From Euryodendron excelsum (taxonomy: Eukaryota; Streptophyta; Magnoliopsida; Ericales; Pentaphylacaceae), in assembly GCA_033060915.1 (NCBI GenBank), contig CM065387.1:30979501-31043500 (forward strand): 64,000 bases of DNA, in the 5' to 3' direction. A program made the position numbers and the translations under genes. Under the pieces are notes generated by a model. The model searched no databases. It saw only the letters and a program-made list of their open reading frames with translations, and had not been told where the DNA came from. Positions 47,155 to 58,921 of this stretch are shown here, in pieces (the first letter of the stretch is position 1; every line of letters begins with the position of its first letter).

Positions 47155-47520
47155 CCCCTTGAGTTTTTCGGGGCCTTCTCTGCCAAAAAAGCCCCACATT
47201 CAAAGGTTTTACCTCTTTTTCCTTCAAAAAGACTTCTTATCAAAAATTTTAACTTTTTCTTTATTTCAAAAAATTATTCCCGAGTTTCTCGGGACCTTCT
47301 CTGCCAAAAAGGCCCCACATTCAAAGGTTTTACCTCTTTTTCCTTCAAAAATTTCTTTTCAAAATTTTCAACTCTTTCTTTATTTCAAAAAATTCCTCTT
47401 GAGTTTTTTGGGGCTTCTCTGCCAAAAAGGCCCCGCCCTCAAAGGTTTTATATCTTTTTCCTTCAAAAAGATTTTATTTCAAAATTTTTCTAACTCTCTT
47501 CTTAAATTTGAAAACTTTTG
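47155..47520. repeat. Triplicated ~120-bp unit in PMD intron 1 (E2)
   Basis: Three copies starting near 47158, 47279 and 47397, each with GAGTTTTTCGGGGCCTTCTC, TGCCAAAAAGGCCCC and TTTTTCCTTCAAAAA. E1 has one copy (33755-33840). The apparent frame at 47159-47542 is a by-product. Confidence 0.8.
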
Positions 47521-48361
47521 GCAGAGTCCCGCTTGTAAATAGTCCCTACAACATCCAAAGCTTTGCAACAACACACAAATCATGCACCCCATGACATAAT
47601 CACATAACACTAACACATATAAAACAATATGCGCACATTCCTAAAATTTTCAGATTTCAAAACATTTGTTCTATTTTTCAAAAATTCAAGGGCTTTCAAA
47701 ATTGTCACAAAAATCTCTCAAAGTCACTTCAAATATTTTCTAAAATATCCTCATATTTTTCTAAAGATTAAATTCAAACATTTTCACTAGTTTCTCAATT
47801 TTTCTTATTTTTTAACCATTTTTCTATTTTTCAAAAAATCAAACTTTCAAAGAGTTTTAAGAAAATCACAAAATTTTATACAGTTGTTCAACACATTTTT
47901 TTAAGACACATGGTGCAAACATTTAGCCAGAAAACCTTGTACCCAATCTTGTAAGGGCAAATCCCCAAATCCTACAGAAACCCCTTTTTCATAAACATGC
48001 AAAATTATCCTAAACTCAATTAAATGAGGATCAAAATGTAGAAACAACATCACTAAAGCATTCAAAACACATCAAAACATTTATTTCGACTATTTACACG
48101 ACTCAAACGGAGTTCTACACATAAAAATCAACGAAAAAACAAAACTCACTTCTTAAAGCTCTCCGAAAAAATCTTCTTCTCCGGCGACTATTCCGACGAT
48201 GGTGACCACTTTAAGCAACTCTCTGGGGTCTCCCAAGTCCACTCCTTTAATGCACAATGCTCACTTCTTGCAAAAACACTCGAAATCGCTCATACACTCT
48301 CCAAACTCTCTCAAACTCATAAGGATTCAAATTAGAAATTTTCTAATTTTAATCCTAGGTC

Positions 48362-48422
48362 TGGCGCAACTAGCAGTGGTGCCAAGGAAATGTTAAGCCT
48401 TGCGCCACTACTAGTGGCGCCA
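48362..48422 (-). promoter_or_regulatory. Palindrome cluster at presumed antisense promoter (E2)
   Basis: GCGCCACTACTAGTGGCGCC and CTGGCGCAACTAGCAGTGG lie just upstream (minus strand) of PMD exon 1, followed by ATTAAAATTAG, a possible TATA element. These are the same motifs as before the LTR TATA boxes. Confidence 0.5.
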
Positions 48423-48600
48423 CGGTCAAATTCTGGCCAATTCGGCCCTTTTTCCCGCCAAGCCTAATTTCAAATGCCCTCTTGGGCCAAATAACCATTT
48501 TCAAGCTCCAGTCTTCAAAAGATTTTCAAACTCCATCCCTTCGATCGCCTCGTGGTTAATTTGGGACTCTTACTTTATCGTTTTCTGTCATCGACAAACA

Positions 48601-48617
48601 AAGACAGAAAAATCGGG
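48601..48617 (+). other. Polypurine tract of E2
   Basis: AAGACAGAAAAATCGGG, with one pyrimidine pair interrupting the purines, four bases before the LTR at 48622. Confidence 0.65.
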
Positions 48618-48621
48618 CAGC

Positions 48622-51600
48622 TGTAAGCACCCCATTTTTACCCGCTCAGCAATCTCCGGTCCTACTAGATTCACATTCAAACCGATATAAACATATTCAA
48701 GTCCAAAGCAATTTTTCATACTCAATTTAGTCAATCAATCTTTTCGCAGGCCCACCAGGCCCAATAGAAGAAAAATGACCAAAATGCCTTTAGGGCATTG
48801 CTCGCTCCATTTCCAGTTGGCACGTCTCCCTAAGGACGGTAAGTCCCTATTTCAACCTCAATTCCAATCTAGATCAATCAAGCACATTTTTCAAGAAAGT
48901 TAATCCCTCAGACGGTAAGTCCATCCAATCCGGCACGTTTATAAAAAAAACTCCTTGGAACAGTAAGTCCTTACATACTTGTCGACCAGAACAGGACCCA
49001 AGTCCCCAAGATGGTAGAACGGTTCACTTCTAGCGCCTGCTAGCCCACTAATCTAGAATGTCTGTTATTCAGCATGTCTTTCGAGAAAATTGACCTCTCA
49101 GACAATAAGTCCATTTAGCAGCTTCCTGAGATTAGGTAGTCTCTGGAATGAACACACACTGTCAGAGTGCCGAAAACACTGGCAAACATCACAACCGTCA
49201 GAGTGGCGGAAACACTCGCACACAAGTCGACATTGGGAATTGCCAACAAAACCCCTATCTCACGGGACCAAACTCGCCTATTGGTCATGGCACGTTTACC
49301 AAAGGACGAGATACCTTTAAAAATCAACTTGTCACACACCATTAGAGTAACAGAAACACTTAAAACCCGAGTCAACACCAGTGCCTGCTAGCCCACTCCG
49401 GTAAAAAATGACCAAACTACCCCTTGGGCCTTTTTCGGCACGTTTCTCGAGAAAGTACCTAAATCCTCAAAGTGGTAAGTCCACCCTTCTAAGATTGTCC
49501 CAAAGCCAATCCGGCATGTTCAAGTGCCGTCTAGTCGGTTCTAGACCAATTTCGAGACCATTCGATCAAAATGACCATTTTGCCCCTAGGCATACGATCG
49601 CCTCCGGGAATCACACCGCCTCTAGGTATCAAACCGGTTACCTCCCGAGGATGCTTCTAATAGTATTTTCAACCTTTCGACACTTTTCTGAATCATTCCG
49701 AGTCTGTTTCGGCAAATTCGGTACAAAATGATCGTTTTACTCTTAGTGATTCTAACCACACGGCTCTGGGTATCAAACCGGTAACCTTTCGGAACACTCT
49801 TAATGGTGTTTCCAACCTTCAAGCCTACACACCGGTCACTCCGAGTCCATTCTGATATTTTTTCACTTCAATTAAACATTTTGTCCCTAGCAGGCCGGTT
49901 GACCTTTTCAAACATTTCAACATTACTTCTTAAGCTAGTTACATCCAAGACACTCTCTTGAGGTTTCCCATCCTTTCCCGGATGAGTCTGGTTACTCAGA
50001 ACCAACCAGATCATTCCCGAACTTTTCAAAGACACTCTTAGTGGAGCCAAGCTAAAAATTACATGGTAATCACTAGGACAGCGGCACAAATCTTCTGCCT
50101 TGAGTACCAATGGTCAAATGATACGTTTCTTGCGACCCTAAAAACTTTCCTAAGTGGTTGGTGCCACTAGTAGCGGTGCCAAGCCAATAAATGGCCTAGC
50201 GCCAGTAGTAGTGGCGCCAAGCCACTGCAACATACTTCATATCATTTAGTTGCCTATAAATATAGACCTTCCCCCTATGTGAAAAGGGTCCGCAAACTTA
50301 GTCCAAAAACTTTGTTTCTCAAAATTCAGAACTCGAAGTCTCTCCAAAGCCTAGCCCTCTCTTGCCTCTTCAAGCCCTAGCCTCCATATACTTAAACACT
50401 AACATCTATACACTCAACACATGCCTCCAAAGCCTCCATTGACGAATCAAGGTGCTGCAACTTCAAAGTTCCCAAGTTCAAGTACAGCAAAGCAATAAGA
50501 AGACAAGGTAGGTTTTTTATTTACTTTTATGTAATTTCCCCCTCTCTCTTCTCCCTCTTAGCCTACTTGGGTTTTCTTCTATTTTAATCCCCATCTTCTA
50601 CCTACCCTTCTTGCGTACTTGAAATAAGGGACTCCCCGGTTAATGCCTAGGAAAAATTGTTAAAGGACACCGTGCTTGGGACTTTCTTAAAATTCAACCC
50701 TTGATGGTGTGAGTTCGATCCCTTTGATTATGTGGTGAAACCTAGTCTTGTATGTTCACGATCCTATTGCATTGGGCATATCATATTCATACATTCATCC
50801 AAAATTGTTTTCCAAACTTGTATAAAAAACTCTTTTTCAAACTTGCATTCAAAATCTCTTTTTCAAACTTATTTTTTAAAAATTACAATCCTAGAGTGAT
50901 TCTAGCCATTCCATAGTTAGGATTGTTTTAGGAAAGTGTTATATTCGATGTGACTATTAAGGTCCATATTTTTAGTGTAAACCCTAAATTGTTTTACATC
51001 AAAACCACAATCTTAAGATGATTCTAGCCATTCCATGGTTAGGGTTGTTTTAGGAAAGTGTGATATTCAATGTGATCATTATGGTCCATATTTCAAATCC
51101 TCTTTGTTTTTCAAAACCACCAACTTAGAATGGTTCTAATCTTTCCATGGTTAGAATCATTTTAGGAAAATGAGACATTCAATAGATTTCAAAAATCCAT
51201 ATTCAAGTTATTTTTCAAATTGCTTTTCAAACTTCTTTCTAAAAGCTCTCTTCAAAAATTCATTTTCTAAAAACTCTCTTCAAACTTCCTTTCTAGAAAT
51301 TCTTTTCAAAAGATCTCCTTTCTTAACACTCTTTTCCTTGGTGTCCAAGTCAAGCCCCAGATTCTATGGTAAGGAAACTCTAGTTCTTTTTTTTAAAATT
51401 ATGACTTTCTATTTTGCCTCAAATCATAGATTTTCAAAAACTATCTTCTACATCAAATCCTAAATTTCCAAAATCTCTTTTTTAACACCAAATCATAGCT
51501 TCCAAATCTTAAATTTTCAAAATTCAACCTTTCTAATTACATGGCAAAATCAAATCTTTCAATTTAGGAAACTAGATCAAATCCTCCAATATTGGAAACA

Positions 51601-53052
51601 AAATCAAATCAACCAATTTTTAAAATAAAATCTAATCTTCTACTTTAGGAAATAGGAATCAAATCTTTCTTAATTCAAACCTTTCTAAATTTCAATCTTT
51701 CCAAATTCTGAAACTTTCTAAATTCAAAACTTTCCAAATTTAAATCTTTCCTAAAAATGAAACTTTTCTAATTTGAAAACTTTCCTATTTTGGAACTTTC
51801 CTAATTCAAAGATTACTAAAAATCCAATCTTCCTTAAACCTTAACTTTCTAAATTCTTTCAAATCAAATATTCAAGTCAAATCTTTTTCAAATCATTCCA
51901 AGTAAAGTGTTTCTAAAATCAAATCTTTTCCAATCTATTCTAAATCTCATCTTTCCTAACTCTAAGTTTTCTGAACTCAAACTTTCCTTAATCCAACTTT
52001 TCAAGTCTAAATCCAATCCTTCTTATTTTAAGTACATGCTCCAACCTTAGGTTACCTAAGTCCTAGGATGTCTAAACCCTATTTCAACCCAAACCCTAAA
52101 GTTAGGAAACTTTAACTCTTTTTTAAAACCTAGATAGTTTTCAAAGTTCAATCTAAGTCAAGATGTTTTCAAAGCTCAACTCACTCTTTTTAAATCAAGT
52201 CCAAATTCTACTTCAAAGCTCAATTTCAAATCTTCAAATTCAATTTCAATTCCAAGTTCAATTTTAAATCAAAGTTCAATTTCAATCTTCTATTCAAAGT
52301 TCAATTCAAACTTTCCAAAAACCTCAAAGTGTCTATTTTCAATTAGACTATTGTCCGAACTACGACTGACCTGATTCCCAACAAAGGGATGCATAGGCAA
52401 CCATCATGGGTGCGGTAACAACCTTTTTTAAATTTCCAATTCTATAATCTATTTTCAAAGTCAAATCTTTATTTTCAAATCTATTTTCAAAATTAAATCT
52501 TTTTCTTGTACTTGCATGTCATGCATCATGTCAAATCTCTTTTTTAAATTCTTTTCAAAGTGGATATAGTTGGACAATGAACAATCGAAGATTCTAAATG
52601 AGTGAACGTAGGATGAATAGACATGTAGATATCATAAGGTTGGGGTAGGGTGATGATCTTAGGATATCTTCCTTATGCGTAACTAACCTCCAAACCTAGA
52701 ATAACTATTTTAAAAGACCAAAAATGAAATTATTTTAAAAAATGGCTTAAATCTTTCCAAGGTTGCCAAACAAACTATTTTCTTAAAAACCCTCTCTTGA
52801 GGAAGTTTTCAAAACCTTTTCAAAAACCCTAAGTTTAATCTTCGGATTGCACTTAGTTTTAGGTGACTTAACTCACCTTAATCAAGTTAGGTGGCGACTC
52901 CAAACTTTTTCCAAAAGTATTTATTCAAAATCAATTTTCAATTCAAACATAGTCGCATTCTTCCTTCTAGGAGGATGATTTCTAACGAGAGAGTATTGTA
53001 TTTTTTCCGCTTGTGTGTATTTTTCTGAAGTGCAAAAAATGGGGGTGTGACA
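48622..53052 (+). mobile_element. Full F1 LTR (4.43 kb) joining E2 to a further internal region
   Basis: Starts TGTAAGCACCCC after a purine tract (so it is E2's 3' LTR) and ends GGGGGTGTGACA at 53052, followed by a primer site and leader (53055 onward), as a 5' LTR would be. Palindromes at 50158-50225, TATA box at 50255-50262, donor-like ACAAG|GTAGG at 50508, then the guanine-poor half. A shared LTR between two internal regions is the product expected from unequal recombination between elements. Confidence 0.85.
50255..50262 (+). promoter_or_regulatory. LTR TATA box (E2 LTR)
   Basis: TATAAATA in GCCTATAAATATAGACC, followed by GTGAAAAGGGTCCGCAAAC. Confidence 0.75.
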
Positions 53053-53054
53053 AT

Positions 53055-53073
53055 TGGTGACTCCACTGGGGAC
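53055..53073 (+). other. Primer binding site after the E2 LTR
   Basis: TGGTGACTCCACTGGGGAC differs at one base (C to T) from the E1 site and lies two bases after the LTR end. Confidence 0.8.
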
Positions 53074-53996
53074 GCTTAGAGGGTTAGGCCAATGTCATGT
53101 CTTTCACCCTTCATTAATCTAGAGTTTTTGATTAATTTGTCCAATTCTATCCACTTAAAATTTTCAAACTCAAACTTTTCAAAGCTGTTTTCAGAAACAT
53201 ATCATAGCATGCATTTTATTCATATTCAATCATTCTATTTTGTATTAAGTTTGTCATTCAAATACTAACTTTTTGCATCTTTATTTTTGTAGGTGGACCT
53301 TTGTTCACATTTTTATTTTATGTCATATTAACTGTCATGTATGTCATAAATAAATAGGATAGAATGGACAAGATGGATAGGAGTTGTTGGGCACTTTCCT
53401 CCGTTCTTTAAAAATTTCACACACACATTGCATTGTGCACTTGCATTTGCATACTTGCATTCTTTACCTGGTTATGTTCCTTTTAGTTAGAAGGGGGAAC
53501 GGTATATTGGTTATGGGTAGATGTTGTGTCAGTTTCTTAGCCTACGGCCTCTTGATGGTTTTCTCGCTCGGATCACCAACCGATAATGGCACCATCTCGG
53601 TGAGTGGGCCTAGGTTTGAAGATCTGTGAATTGAGCCTTCTTAGGAAAAATTAGTAAACTCTCAACCTCATGCTCATGTAGAAACCATGCATAGCCAAAC
53701 TTCTATCGGATTTAACACGCATATCAATTCAAAACGATGGAGGAAAGGGCGACTATTTTACTTTCCTTTATCCTTGTCTATTCTTGTTGTTATAATGCTT
53801 GTATAACTGCTCATGCATCCATGTTTACTTTACAATTACATTCTCTCTCTCTTTACTTTATGCATACATGTTCATGCATTTAATATTCCATGTCAAGATA
53901 AGAGTTCCAAAGTAACTCAATTCATTATATCTTCATGAATATGATCAACCCAAAGAGAGTGACACCAAGTTCACTCTCCCTTGCATTAAACCTACC
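53074..53996 (+). other. Leader fragment of an F1 element
   Basis: Matches the E1 leader from 21456 to about 22390 (for example GAGTGACACCAAGTTCACTC at 53958 and 22350). It ends inside TTGCATTAAACCTACCA, where an LTR fragment in opposite orientation begins. No gene. Confidence 0.65.
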
Positions 53997-55202
53997 AGAG
54001 CCAGCATGGTTGTTGGTTTGATATCAAGAGCTAGTGTGGTTGGAAAGGGCGACCGGCCCACTAGGGCAAAACAGTCATTTTGCACCAGGCTTGCCGGAAT
54101 AGACTCGGAATGATCCGAAAAGGTGTTGGAAGTTCAAGAATACTATTAGAAGCATTCTTGAGAGGTTACCAATTTGACTCAGAGCCGGTGTGGTTCCTAG
54201 AGGCGATCAGATACCTAGGAGCAAAATGATCATTTTGACCGGATGGTCTTGAAATTGATCCAAAACCAACTGGAAGGCACTTGGATGTGCCAGATTGTCT
54301 TTCAAACAGTCTTGGAAAGGTGAATTACCGCTCTAAGGACCTGGGTACTTTCTCGAGAAGCATGCTGGAAAGACCCAAGGGCTAGTTCAGTCATTTTTCA
54401 CCGGAGTTGGCTAGCAAGCATTGGTGTTGACCTAGGTTTTGAGTGTTTCTGTCACTCTGACGGTGTGTGATGAATTGGTTTCCAAAGGTATATCATCCTT
54501 TGATAAACATGTCACGGCCAAAAGGCGTGTTCGGTCCAGTAACATAGGGGGTTTGTTAGCAATTCTCAATATCGACCTATTTTCGAGTGTTTCAGCCACT
54601 TTAACGGTTGCGATTATTTGTGAGTGTTTTCGTCACTCTGATGGTGCGCATTCATTCCGGAGACTTCCTAATCTCAAGAAGCTGCTAGATGGACTTCTAA
54701 TCTAAGAAATTAATTTTCTCGAAAGACGTGCCAAATAACGGACATTCTACATTGGCTGGCTGGTAGATGCCAAAAGTGAATCATTCTACCATCTCGGGGA
54801 CTTGGGTTCCATCCCGATCGACAAGTTTAAGGAGCTTATCGTTTCGAGGAGTTCTCTTAGTAAATGTGCCAAACTGGATAGACTTACCGTCTAAAGGATC
54901 AACTTTATCGAAAGACGTGCCAGTTTGAGTTTGACTAATCTAAATTGGAATTGGAACTGGAATTGAGGTTGAAATGGGGACTTACCATCTTTAGGAAGAC
55001 ATATCAACTGGAATTGGATCGAGCAATGCCCCATGGGCATTTTGGTCATTTTACTTCTATTGGGCCCAACGGGCTCGCAAAGTGATTGAGTGACTGGATT
55101 GAGTTTGGAAAACCAATTTTGATTGGAATGTGTTTGTGTTAATTTGAATGTGAGTCTAGTCGGGCCAAAGATTGCTGAGCGGGCAAAAATGGGGTGCTTA
55201 CA
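53997..55202 (-). mobile_element. F1 LTR fragment (U3 part only)
   Basis: Minus-strand U3 sequence running from the family start at 55202 (GGGGTGCTTACA) to a break at about 53997 within GAGCCAGCATGG...GATATCAAGAGCTAGTGTGG (compare 17640-17690). TATA box and R are missing. Confidence 0.75.
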
Positions 55203-56895
55203 ATCATAGATGCTCCAAAAAAGTGTATTTTCGTACATGTTTCCCAAGGTAATATCTCACTTTTCTGAACACCTTTGAAGCTTCCCATAAGTTTCGGTTC
55301 TTGAGAAACAATAGGAGAACATCGTGAACATGATCAATTTTTCTAAATCTTTCTCGAATTGTACAATTATCGAGACAAAGTTAACACAAAAGTTCTCGGT
55401 GGTGAAGCGTATGCTATTTGTGCCCAAAATTTGGCTTGCTCCTCAAATTGAGTCTGTACAGACGGTTCCACTTGACATTCAACCACAGAAACAGTACTGG
55501 TGCATGTGACACTTTGAGATGGTATAGCCTTGTAGCACCTTACAATGTGGTGTGGCCTTTTAACCTTGTATGATTTCATGACCTTCTTCGCATATGGCTA
55601 CTATATTCATATTTTGCATGCTTGGCTCTATTTTCATGCTTATCACTATTTTCTACAAAGCTTAGGTATTTTTAGTTCCATTTCATTCTCAAATTCCATA
55701 TTCAAGTGTTTTCCTAAAAAAATGGTTGCAAGAGTTGGTTTCTTAAAGTATAGGACTAAATCCTAGTTTCCAAGCCTTAGTTACGTTCTTTGCATCTTCA
55801 TGTAACTCTCCTTCAAATTTTACATAAAAATGACTTCAAAACCACCTTTCCAGAGGGTCTTTCCAAAATTTCTACTCTCTTAAATGTTCACCAAAAGTGG
55901 CCTTCAAAGGTTGTATTCCATATTGATTTTCAAAGTCTACTCTCTTGGCTTGTGTGGTTAGAATGGTCTCCATGAAACCCTCTCTTGAGTGGTATCTCTA
56001 TAATGACCATAAGAGCCCTAAACCCACTAAAGTGGTTTTCTACATCCCCAAAAGAAGCTTTCAACATAACCTTCTTCAAGAGAGGTTTTCAAGAACTCAC
56101 TATCATTGTTCTACACCAAAACAGTTTCTAAAACCACCATTTCCATTTTGATTTTCAAAAGATTGAGTTCTCCTAACTTAGAGGCTGTAATGGTCCCCAT
56201 GTAGCTCTTTTTTGAGTAGCTCCATTATTTTCACCATATGAAACTTACCCTTGTCAGAACAAATTTTCATATAAATGATCTTTCAAAATTCATAACTCTC
56301 TTGAGTTATTTTTCTAAAAATATGTTCATGTGACATGGTAAGGTTTCTTTTCATAAAACAATGGTTTCCAAAACCTTACTTCAAGTTTCATGCATTAAAC
56401 CACCTTTCCAAAATCACTAAGTCCAAACCCTAGTTCAAAACCAGCTTCCAACCCTAGGTTAACTTGACGACTTAACCTAAGTTAGTTAACCCTAGGTCAA
56501 CCAAACCCTAGGTTAACCTAACCTTAGTTAGTTAACCCCCTAGTTTAACCTAACTAAGGTTAGGTTAACCCCCTAGGTTAACCTTACTCTAGTTCATTAA
56601 CCCTAGGTCAATCCAAAATTAGTTCAACCTAACCCTAGTTGTCCAACCCTAGGTTAACCTAACCCAAGTTAGTTAACCTTAGGTCATCCCAATCATGGTT
56701 AGAAGGCTTCAAAGACTCCAATTCTAAACCTCTTTTAGACCCTTTTTCAATTCAAAATTATATTGCATGGCATGCATTAAAAAAGATCCTACTCTCTTGA
56801 GTTTTCAAAAATAAATTCAAAAGTCTTTTCTAATTCTTCCATACCCTATTCCAAAATGTTTTTAACAATTCTCTTAAACTTGCCTTGACAAAAAT
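55203..56895 (+). mobile_element. F2 LTR fragment lacking promoter
   Basis: Homologous to 58515-60800 of solo LTR S4: the start ATCATAGATGCTCC matches ATCACAGACGCTCC, and the CCCTAGGTTAACC repeats and CTTCCATACCCTATTCCAAA are shared. Relative to S4 it lacks the stretch 58845-59360, which includes the TATA box and leader start: it goes from GGTGCATGTGACA directly to TTTGAGATGGTATAGCC. It ends at about 56895, joined to the gag fragment. Confidence 0.7.
56440..56700. repeat. Degenerate CCCTAGGTTAACC tandem repeat (F2 fragment)
   Basis: Irregular repeats built of ACCCTAGGTTAACCTAACC and TAGTTAGTTAACCC words. The same repeat is present in S4 at 60325-60625, so it is part of the F2 LTR. It resembles, but is not, plant telomere sequence. 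Confidence 0.75.
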
Positions 56896-57488
56896 GACCA
56901 GACTCCCACCATTTCCACAAGCTATAGAGTTCCCTATTACACATAATCTCAACAAAACATTTAAGTTTAGGGGTTAGAGAAGTGAAGAAATTGCTTATCA
57001 CTGTCCAAATTTGTAGACCCTGATGAGGACAAGAGTTCAATAATTCCTTATATCCCTCCCAATTTTGATAGAATGTCTCAAGAGGAAGGGGCATGAATTA
57101 GGATATATGGTAATGAATCACCTCGGTTCTATGCTCTGGGAAGTACTTTCTTAAGAATTCAGTTTACAAGTGCTCCTAACACCCTATTGACCTAGGCCTA
57201 AGAGGGTTGAACCAAGATTTTGCTCTATCCTTAAGTGAAAAGGGAAAGAGTTTAAGTCTAGCAGTTTTCATTGGGCATTGGTTGTGGTTGTCAAGGAAGG
57301 TGACACACACATCTAGAAATTTCTTGAGATGGTCATAAGGTTGCTCGGTATCAAGACCGCTAAACTTAGGGATGAGTTGCATCATTCCTGATTTAAGGGT
57401 CAAGGCATGATGATCGGGAGGTAGGACAATGCAAGATTGTTGGCTATGAGAAGTGGGATTAAGATAATCTTTTAATCGATATTATGGC
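56896..57488 (-). pseudogene. gag: Ty3/Gypsy gag (second family), middle part
   Basis: The minus-strand protein contains MTLKSGMMQLIPKFSGLDTE, HLKKFLDVC, RLKLFPFSLKDRAKSWFNPL, PRSIG, then (after a frame change) TFYQNWEGYKELLNSCPHQG and LQIWTVISNFF. This is the classic Retrotrans_gag pattern seen in Athila/Tat-type elements and is clearly different from the F1 gag. Its amino-terminal part lies at 61999-62135 on the other side of solo LTR S4, and the reading frame runs through the empty site. The left end is cut at about 56895 by an F2 LTR fragment. Stops near 57180 and 57095 show it is dead. Confidence 0.75.
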
Positions 57489-58719
57489 TGTAAGCACCCC
57501 ATTTTTGCCCGCTCGGCAATCTCTAGCCTGACTTAACTCCCTTTCAAAACTCCGTAAGCACGTTAAAGCCCAAATCAACTTTCAAACTCTTATCTAATCA
57601 ATCAACCGCTTCTTAAGCCCGCTGGGCCCAATAGAGGTCTAAGAACCAAACCTGCCCCTTGGGCCTCCAAGCACATCTTGAAAAGCTCAAAATCTCTCAA
57701 GACGGTAAGTCCACCCTTCCAAAGTATTACTAAGCAGTTAGCCATACTCAACACGCCATTTCGTCCAATTCTGGTCCCATTTCGAATTACTCCTGTCAAA
57801 ACGACCGTTTTACCCATAGACGCCCTAACACAGCACAAATCCTACCAAACAGTGAAAAAATCTTCCGGGATCATCCCTGAATGACCCAGTACGCTTAGCA
57901 TAACACTCCGGTCCATTTCTGACCTTTCTCAACCAAACCCAATTAAAATGACCATTTTGCCCCTGGCCAACCCATACGCGCCCCGAAATTACACCAGTCC
58001 TAGAATAGTGAATGGCAGGTCTTGTCATACACCTCTGTTTAACCTAAGATGGACCTTACGACACTAAACACTCCCGACTCAATAAAAGTCCCCCTAAAGC
58101 GTCTTATAGACACTCCGCCAAGATCACCTTTTCTCCAGGTTCCCTGGTTATAACCCATCGTCAAACGACTTGAGAAATGCATAAACTAAGAAACTCCCGA
58201 AAGCTCATTCATAGGTCTTTCCATCGATACGGCTCGATCGGAGAGTTCGCTTCCTGAAGCCCCTCATTGCCTAGCTCGAAAATTGATACTTTCAGCTACC
58301 TCTGGAATGTCTCACAGATGCTTCCCCAAGATTGACTTTTTTTCCAATTCCCTGATTGTAACGCACCGTCAAATGACTTGAGAAATACGTAAATTAAAAA
58401 ATTCTTAAAAGTATTTCCAGAGTACTTCCCATCGGTAAGGTCTAATCAGAGGGATCGCTTCCCGAAGGCCTCGATCATGCAGCAAACAAACAGTTACTTT
58501 TGAACCCCCACGGAGCATATCACAGACGCTCCACAAAAATGCAATTTCATACACACTTCCCAAGACAATATCTCACACTTCTGAATATTGTTTAAACTTT
58601 TCAAAAAATTAGAAGTTCACATAAAACCCTAGGAGAACACTGTGGATGCAACCGATTTATCTGAAACCTTCTCGGTTGGCATAATTATCGAGGCAAAGTT
58701 TAAATGAACACTCTCGGTG

Positions 58720-58900
58720 GTGGAGCGTATGCTACATGCGCCCAGATTTTGATCAGATCGATCAAACTTCACTTGGCCTTTAAGATTTAGCCAGTATAAG
58801 GAATGCCATGTGGCCTTCATTCTATGGAATAGTACCGGCGCATGTGTTACATACGCCTAAGTAAATTTTACACAGGTGCATGTTCTACATGCGCCAATGT
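58720..58900 (+). promoter_or_regulatory. GGCGCATG/CATGCGCC palindrome cluster upstream of TATA (F2)
   Basis: Contains GAGCGTATGCTACATGCGCC (58722), GGCGCATGTG...ACATACGCC (58838-58858) and GGTGCATGTTCTACATGCGC (58875-58894), just before the TATA box. It occupies the same place as the GGCGCCAC palindromes of F1 but with a different core. Confidence 0.5.
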
Positions 58901-58913
58901 CCAAAATTTTGCC

Positions 58914-58921
58914 TATAAATA
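58914..58921 (+). promoter_or_regulatory. LTR TATA box (S4)
   Basis: TATAAATA in GCCTATAAATACAGGCC, the same frame of bases as in F1. Confidence 0.75.

Larger units (their letters stand above)
45879..48340 (-). pseudogene. Antisense PMD gene of E2, proximal segment
   Basis: Minus strand: non-coding exon 1 at about 48340-48150 with donor GTGAG at 48149; intron 1 (48149-46436) ending TTGCTTTCAG; ATG 46434 (MVDA), after which a one-base loss shifts the frame relative to E1. Later pieces are recovered in other frames: acidic DVDLGDLEIPDIPPLGDLAY, SIYSRQHLPPPGQHTSFKGA, then PEIGFKAFIGLQANYLNRHL and ALIERWFGE, where S3 cuts it at 45879. The gene resumes at 40352. Splice sites and exon order are the same as in E1 and E3. 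Confidence 0.7.
39475..53052 (+). mobile_element. Element E2, right-hand part
   Basis: Holds, in element order, the distal and proximal parts of the antisense PMD gene (interrupted by S3), a purine tract at 48601-48617 and an LTR at 48622-53052. Its gag, primer site and 5' LTR would lie left of the E1/E3 insertions and are not in the window in recognisable form. Confidence 0.7.

Noticed and set aside
47159..47542. 127-codon frame with repeated PF/SF-rich peptide
   Set aside because: It is a by-product of the triplicated 120-bp intron repeat.
56440..56700. Telomere or interstitial telomeric repeat
   Set aside because: The words are CCCTAGG/GTTAACC mixtures, not (CCCTAAA)n, and recur at the same place in another F2 LTR.
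57176..57403. Part of F1 gag
   Set aside because: Its motifs (LKSGMMQLIPKF, FPFSLKDRAKSW) differ from F1 gag and match the other gypsy gag group; it is interrupted by an F2 LTR and is not the F2/F1 internal region.
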